Assembly: GCA_036172665.1 (NCBI GenBank)
Contig: CM069871.1
Span: 4,154,001 to 4,218,000, forward strand
Length of the DNA stretch: 64,000 bases
DNA from: Prosopocoilus inquinatus
Taxonomy: Eukaryota; Arthropoda; Insecta; Coleoptera; Lucanidae
Direction: 5' to 3'
The first letter of the stretch is position 1. The number at the start of each line of letters is the position of its first letter. The position numbers and the translations under genes were made by a program. Positions 58,490 through 64,000 of the stretch are shown here, in pieces. A model generated the notes under the pieces. The model had not been told where the DNA came from and searched no databases. It saw only the letters and a list, made by a program, of their open reading frames with translations.

Positions 58490-58651
58490 TTAATAATAAT
58501 AATAATAATAATACTAGAGGTGAAGCGACAGAACATTCGGCTGTGCAGGAGAACGTAAGATCAATGTGCAAGAGAGACAGCCGAAGGCAGGGAGGCAAAA
58601 CATCAACAGTGCTTACGCCTTGAGCATGACATAACATCTATCGCACTTTAA
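58490..58651 (-). repeat. Dispersed repeat, copy 2, with (AAT)n tail
   Basis: The segment 58513-58651 is the inverse of 31375-31557 over about 130 bp. It borders an (AAT)n run at 58490-58512, which on the minus strand would be a (ATT)n 3' tail like that of the LINE at 1631. It may be a 3' fragment of a non-LTR element. Confidence 0.65.
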
Positions 58652-58945
58652 TCTTTATTTCTTACATTCGTGTGCCCATACCGAATATAATCCTGTATCG
58701 TGGACGAAACCAAAACCAACTGCTTCGACCTTGTCATGCCATCTGAACGTCATTATTACTGCTTAGGTACATTCAAATCAACGTTTCGTATAATTTTATA
58801 CGTTTGAATTAAATGAATGTGTGCACGCAAGCTGTAATTGGCCCTGATTGTATTTACCTCCGATTTAAATTGCTTGCCCCCGAACTCTAGTATACTGGAT
58901 TTATGCATAAAACTATTGTGAAGTCGAGACACATTGGAAACACTA
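58652..58945. other. No gene seen
   Basis: Ordinary sequence between two small repeats. Confidence 0.4.
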
Positions 58946-59028
58946 TTATTATCATCAGGGAACGGAGTTATATATTTTGTTCGATTAAATACTAAAACGA
59001 AATGTATATTTCCGTTCTGTAATTATTA
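58946..59028. mobile_element. MITE family member, copy B
   Basis: ATTATCATCAGGGAACGGAG (58948-58967), continuing into TTATATATTTTGTTCG, and the inverted CGAAATGTATATTTCCGTTC, ending GTAATTATT, are the same ends as copy A (39806-39943), with only about 15 bp between them. Confidence 0.6.
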
Positions 59029-59159
59029 CAGTTGGACTTTGGACCGCGCCTATCTTCACTGAGCTACCTGATGAAAATCACATACACAGTTTAACTAACA
59101 CCCTGTATTTGTTAGTTTTTATTGACGTCACGATTGTACGACGTACGAAATTATCAGAC

Positions 59160-61460
59160 GATCATAAAAAAAACAAAAAAAAAGGAAAACAAGTAACAAT
59201 CGCAATATTTATGAAAAAGAAAGAGAGACAGAAGAATGGAAACAATCAAAACGAGTAAACACAATCGAAACGAAAAAGAAAAAAAAATTGAAAACTCGTA
59301 ACGAATCGTAGAGTAAGAAAATGAAATAATTGATAATAAAATTTAAAACACAATCAAAATTACAAAACGAATTAAATAGAAGAAGGAGGTGGACAAGTGA
59401 TAATCACCTTTACGAAAAAAATAAACAGAGAATGCGGAAAAAAAGAATTTTCTTAATTTCTGAAAAATATGAAGAGAATGTCTTCGACGATTAGTATAAC
59501 CCAGCCGAAATGAAGAAGTAAGAAAAACAAATGAAGAAACAAGTGAATATCGTAATATTTGTGAAAAAACAAAGAATGAGGAAACAAATTTGATAATTTA
59601 ACTTCAGAAAGCAGAGATAAGATAAACAAAAATTAAAAAAAAAGGTGCATATTTTGACTCTTGGAAAAATGTAATCGGAATGGAAAAGAAAAAAAATCGA
59701 ACTCTTCGAAAGGAAAGGAAACGGGGAAAAGAAAAACAAATGACGATCGTAAATTACCTACACTAAAGAAGAAGAAGAAGAAGAAATTATTGCAGAAAAC
59801 ATAATTAATCGAAAAGAAAAATTAAAATTAAAAACTCGAAAGTAATTGCAGAATAAAAATTTCTAAAACAATTAATTATAAAATTTGAAAATAATAGTAA
59901 TCGAAATTACAAAACAAACGACAAAAATAAAAAAAGAAGGTAGACAAGTGAGGATCGTTTTTACGAAGGAAAGAGAAATTCAAGAAACTCGGAAAGACAA
60001 TCTCTTCATTTCTCAACAACAAGAAGAAAAAATGAAGAATGTTTTCTACAGTCAGTATAACCCCTATCGAAATGGAAAAGAAACAAATGAAGATCGTAAT
60101 ATTTGTGAAAGAACAAAGAAAAAAAATGATAATTTAACTTCAGAAAGCACAGATAAACAAAAATGAAAAAAAAATTGCAAATTTTTAACTCTGGGGAAAA
60201 TGTAATCGGAATAAAAAAGAAAATATTCCAGCACTTCGAAAGGAAAAGCAAAAAAAGAAAAACAAATGACGATCGTAAATTACACCAAAAAAGAAGAAAT
60301 TATTGCACAATCGAGAGGAGAAAATTAAAATCAAAAACTCGAAACGAATTGTAGAATTACAATTTCTTTTTTTTCAGAAAAATAACCATTAATAATAAAA
60401 TTCAAAAATAATAGTAATCGAAATTGCGAAACAAACAAAAAATAATGAAAAAAAGAAGGTAGACAAGTGACGATCATTTTTACGAAAGAAACAGAAACTC
60501 GAAATATTGAAAAAAGCAATTTCTTCATTTCTCAATAACAAGAAGAAAAAATGAAGAATGTTTTCGACGGTTAGTATAACCCCTGTCGAAATGAAAAAAG
60601 AAACAAATGAAGATCGTAATATTTGTGAAAGAAAAAGGAACGTAGAAAAATTTTGATAATTTAACTTCACTAAGATAATTAACACCTTGACTTGCAATTG
60701 CATAGTCGAAGGTTCGAACCGCGATCGGGATATTTCTCGGGAGTGGTCGGTATCCAATTCAGGTACCCTTCAGTGTCGGAGAAAAAATACGTAGGTACAC
60801 ATTTTTGACTCTTGGAAAAATGTAATCGAAATGGAAAACAAAAAAATATCCAACACTTCGAAAGGAAAAGCAAAAAAAAAAAAAAACAAATGGCGATCGT
60901 AAATCACACCAAAGGAGAAGAAATTATTAGAGATAAGATAAACAAAAGATACAAAAAGGAAAAGAAATGTTAATCTGAAACTGCAATGTCCGACAATGAC
61001 AGCAACACAAAAAGATTGGATTGGTTTAGAAAAAAAGTGTCAGGAGCCATTGAAGAAATTTGGAAGAATTTCAAACTCGATGTCATTCTCAACAAAACAA
61101 ATGACGATCTCTAGCAGTCTTTTCTTTGTAATTTTCAGAATAAGTTGCGGAAGGCTGTTCGTTCTTCCCAAACTTATTTGCAACGCACTGGAAACGCTCA
61201 ATTAGAAGTGTCCTTTCCAAAACAATAAGATTCGCAAACCTGTCAAAAGATGGCGCTCTGAGTAATAAAACCGTGAGCACTTGTTCAATGTATGCGTTCT
61301 TATTTCTAATTTAATTAGAAGTTTCTTTAATTAATTTTATTTTTACACTGCGTTAAGAAACGTTCAGTCAAAGAAAAAAAATGTACACAGAAAAATTTGG
61401 ATATCTGTTAAGAGATGGCGCTTTCTTAACGAAAACCGTACAGTTCTAGTTTGTAAAATG
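59160..61460. repeat. Diverged relatives of the 1.58 kb satellite, ~520-560 bp units
   Basis: GAATGT-TTCGACG-TTAGTATAACCC recurs at about 59474, 60036 and 60556 (spacing about 562 and 520 bp). TTTTGACTCTTGGAAAAATG, then AATGGAAAA and CTTCGAAAGGAAA matches the homogenised array at 51420-51500. The end, 61236-61460, matches 51679-51885 (AAAGATGGCGCTCT, TATGCGTTCTTATT, AGAGATGGCGCTTTC, AGTTTGTAAAATG). Confidence 0.75.
60660..60790 (+). repeat. Possible tRNA-derived SINE fragment
   Basis: CTTGACTTGCAATTGCA followed by GTCGAAGGTTCGAACC contains an exact B-box-like GGTTCGAACC with an anticodon-arm-like word before it. No cloverleaf can be drawn. It interrupts the purine-rich satellite. Confidence 0.35.
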
Positions 61461-62080
61461 CTTAAAGCTTTCCCGCGCTCCTAGGAGATGAGGGTGGGTT
61501 TTGCACGATGTACGAGTAAACTAAGGGCGCCAGGGAAAAAAACCCAACTGAAAGAACCGCTGCGGAACGATTCCGAAAGTCCCAGCAACAGATGAATGTA
61601 TTAAGGTATTTTTTAACTCCCAGGAAGTTTTCGTTCACTTGTGCGTTCAACGTAGGGAGTAGACAATAACGCAACACCCCGAGAAATATCTAATACTGTT
61701 TCAAACTTTATAAAATATGTAAGCGTTGCTAAAGGCCCAGTAATACGACATAAACATCAAAGTATAACAAACATAATTTAAGTGATCCCTGTATGGATAG
61801 GGGGTAGGTTGCTAAACGATGTATACCAGGGGCGCCAAGGAAATAAAGGCTTCCCAATGATTCTCAAAAAGTCTGAATTGCCTGCGATGGTATACTTTAT
61901 CCCCCGGGGAGATTTTCAGTCACTCGTGCGTTCAGCATAGGGCGTAGACAATAACACAGCATAATTATCTTAGAAGAATATATTGATTTCATCTATGCAA
62001 AAACTTAAATGCCTAGGCGAAGGCCAAATAATACGACATAATCATCAAGAAATCAATTTAAACTGAAAGTGACCCACACA
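61461..62080. repeat. Two diverged tandem copies, 288 bp unit
   Basis: TAATACGACATAA-CATCAA recurs at 61741 and 62029. The words GGGCGCCA-GGAA-AAA, CGTGCGTTCA-C-TAGGG and GTAGACAATAAC recur in the same order. No ORF. Confidence 0.7.
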
Positions 62081-62425
62081 ACAAATAATCGCAATGAATC
62101 AGATCTGATCGAACAAACGGACTTTTTTTTTTTCTTAAAAGTGGCGATGCGGAATTTACAAACTAATTAAACTAATTAAGGTACTTAGCGCTTATTAATT
62201 TTCTTCAAATTGTGCACAGCAACGTGTGGCGATATTGCCCAGAAGTAAATAAAATAGTAAAGTAAGGCGTATACTTTACAGGTTAGGTGCAGCCGGAAGG
62301 GTCGGGTACGGTCAAAGACGTTCTGACTAAGCCTGCGGCGTACTTGAAATTCGACGTGTGCTCAATGGTAAATCGTTGTAGCGCGTGACCGGGGTTAAAA
62401 TAATTTCGGCGACGGTCAATTGCCT
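62081..62425. other. No gene seen
   Basis: Short unique stretch before the terminal tandem repeat. Confidence 0.4.
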
Positions 62426-64000
62426 CACAGGGATGATCAGCCAGAACGAGAGAAAGAGCTGAAGGAATTAGAAAAGGATCCAATAAGATTCCGAAACGAA
62501 AACAGATCCAATAAAAAAGTACGTCCACTAAAACTAGGTCCAAACAAACGTAGTTACAATTCAAAATGATTCTAAACGAAAGAGAGAAAAGAAAAACTTC
62601 AAATTGCGCCGATTTAAAACACACCTGTTTAATTTAAACAGTTCGTTTGGTTTAAAATGTGATTTAACAAAACACCTGACTTGCTTTTTTGATTGACAGT
62701 TCATTTGTAAATAACCATAATTCAATCCAAACAAGTCTTAAAAATAGAAGAATGGTTATTTTTGAATCAAAACACGTTTGGATCACGATTCTGTTAGCGA
62801 AAGAAACCACCTCTTGTCACTGCTTTCGCTTTATTTATTTACGAATGTTATCCTACGCTTTATTTAGCATCAAATTAGGTTTGGCTTTACTTTTTTTTCT
62901 TTGCTTATTGTTTTTATCCCCTCGGTCTTCATTTTTTCTTCCATTATTCCAGAGGATATGTCAGCGCTTGGAATCCTTTACTTTCACGACCCGCTAACAA
63001 CAACAAAGCAAATTGGACACGAAACTTTGGGAAATAAAGACCAAATATGGAAAACAAAAGTTACAGGGATGATCGGCCAGAACGAAAGAGCTGCAGGAAT
63101 TAGGAAAAGATCCAATAAGATTCCGAAACGAAAACAGATCCAATAAAAAAGTACGACCACTAAAACTAGGTCCAAACAAACGTAGCTGCAATTCAAAATG
63201 ATTCTAAACGAAAGAGAGAAAGGAATAACGTCAAATTGTGCCGATTTAAAACATACCTGTTTAATTTAAACAGTTCGTTTGGTTTAAAATGTGATTTAAC
63301 AAAACACCTGACTTGCTTTTTGATTGACAGTTCATTTGTAAATAACCATAATTCAATCCAAACAAGTCTTAAAAATAGAAGAATGGTTATTTTTGAATCA
63401 AAACACGTTTGGATCACGATTTTGTTGGCGAAAGAAACCGCCTCTTGTCACTGCTTTCGCTTTAGTTATTTACGAATATTATCCTACGCTTTATTTAGCA
63501 TCAAATTAGGTTTGGCCTTACTTTTTTTCTTTGCTTACTGTTTCTATCCCCTCGGTCTCCATTTCTTCTTCCATTATTCCAGAGGATATGTCAGCGCTTG
63601 GAATCCTTTACTTTCACGACCCGCTAACAACAACAAAGCAAGTTGGACACGAAACTTTGGGAAATAAAGACCAAATATGGAAAACAAAAGTTACAGGGAT
63701 GATCAACCAGAACGAAAGAGCTGCAGGAATTAGGAAAAGATCCAATAAGATTCCGAAACGAAAACAGATCCAATAAAAAAGTACGACCACTAAAACTAGG
63801 TCCAAACAAACGTAGCTGCAATTCAAAATGATTCTAAACGAAAGAGAGAAAGGAATAACGTCAAATTGTGCCGATTTAAAACATACCTGTTTAATTTAAA
63901 CAGTTCGTTTGGTTTAAAATGTGATTTAACAAAACACCTGACTTGCTTTTTTGATTGACAGTTCATTTGTAAATAACCATAATTCAATCCAAACAAGTCT
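62426..64000. repeat. Tandem repeat, 630-636 bp unit, runs off the window
   Basis: GGGATGATC followed by CCAGAACGA begins units at 62430, 63066 and 63696 (spacing 636 and 630 bp). The units are almost identical and contain the palindrome CTGTTTAATTTAAACAG (62625-62641 in unit 1). Several open frames of 62-143 codons repeat from unit to unit on both strands and overlap each other; I regard them as repeat artefacts. The array continues beyond 64000. Confidence 0.92.

Noticed and set aside
62689..63826. Repeated 62-143 codon frames on both strands
   Set aside because: They overlap each other within a 630 bp tandem unit and show no family motif.
1..64000. CRISPR arrays, prokaryotic operons or replication origins
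   Set aside because: No short regular repeats with unique spacers; introns, LINEs and TIR elements indicate a eukaryotic nuclear sequence.

Overview
This window reads as arthropod, most likely insect, nuclear DNA. It is AT-rich and gene-poor. The only recognisable coding sequence belongs to decayed transposable elements, and two of these genes keep short (60-77 bp) GT-AG introns. There is no operon-like organisation and no complete host gene. Two short open stretches (10413-10553 and 47494-47698) look protein-like and may be exons of a host gene or fragments of unknown elements. The order (beetle or other) cannot be fixed from the sequence alone.

Layout. 0.5-5.1 kb is a nest of mobile elements: a TIR element (522-1595) split by a deleted LTR retrotransposon (538-1143), a 5'-truncated LINE on the minus strand (1631-3092), a hammerhead-ribozyme-like motif (3615-3661) and a second copy of the TIR element (4957-5132). 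5.6-17.3 kb holds small MITE-like inverted repeats, degenerate tandem repeats and a second hammerhead-like motif (13547-13593, minus). 18,094-20,702 is a full-length but frameshifted piggyBac element with TTAA target sites, matching TIRs and sub-terminal palindromes. 22.2-24.2 kb is a purine-rich degenerate satellite. About 24.85 kb carries a third hammerhead-like motif. 29.1-31.3 kb is a decayed gene joining a Mutator-like DDE transposase domain to a YqaJ-type PD-(D/E)XK nuclease domain. 33.6-38 kb is a set of degenerate tandem arrays, much of it carrying an AGCGCCATCT box every 100-250 bp. 40.4-46.4 kb has T-rich arrays, a tRNA-like SINE head and a large hairpin. 50.6-61.5 kb is a satellite domain: four homogenised ~1.58 kb units flanked by divergent relatives and preceded by a fourth hammerhead-like motif. 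61.5-64 kb has 288 bp and 630 bp tandem repeats, and the last runs off the window.

How it fits together: this is a repeat-dominated intergenic or intronic block shaped by transposition and by tandem amplification. The stretches between repeats (for example 4.1-4.6, 10.1-10.4, 20.9-21.5, 32.6-33.3, 46.8-47.2 and 49.0-49.4 kb) are more complex in sequence and could be regulatory DNA of a distant or spanning host gene, but that is inference. The items most worth a second look are the transposase-YqaJ nuclease fusion, the four hammerhead-like motifs in two sub-families, and the AGATGGCGCT box shared by two satellite domains.
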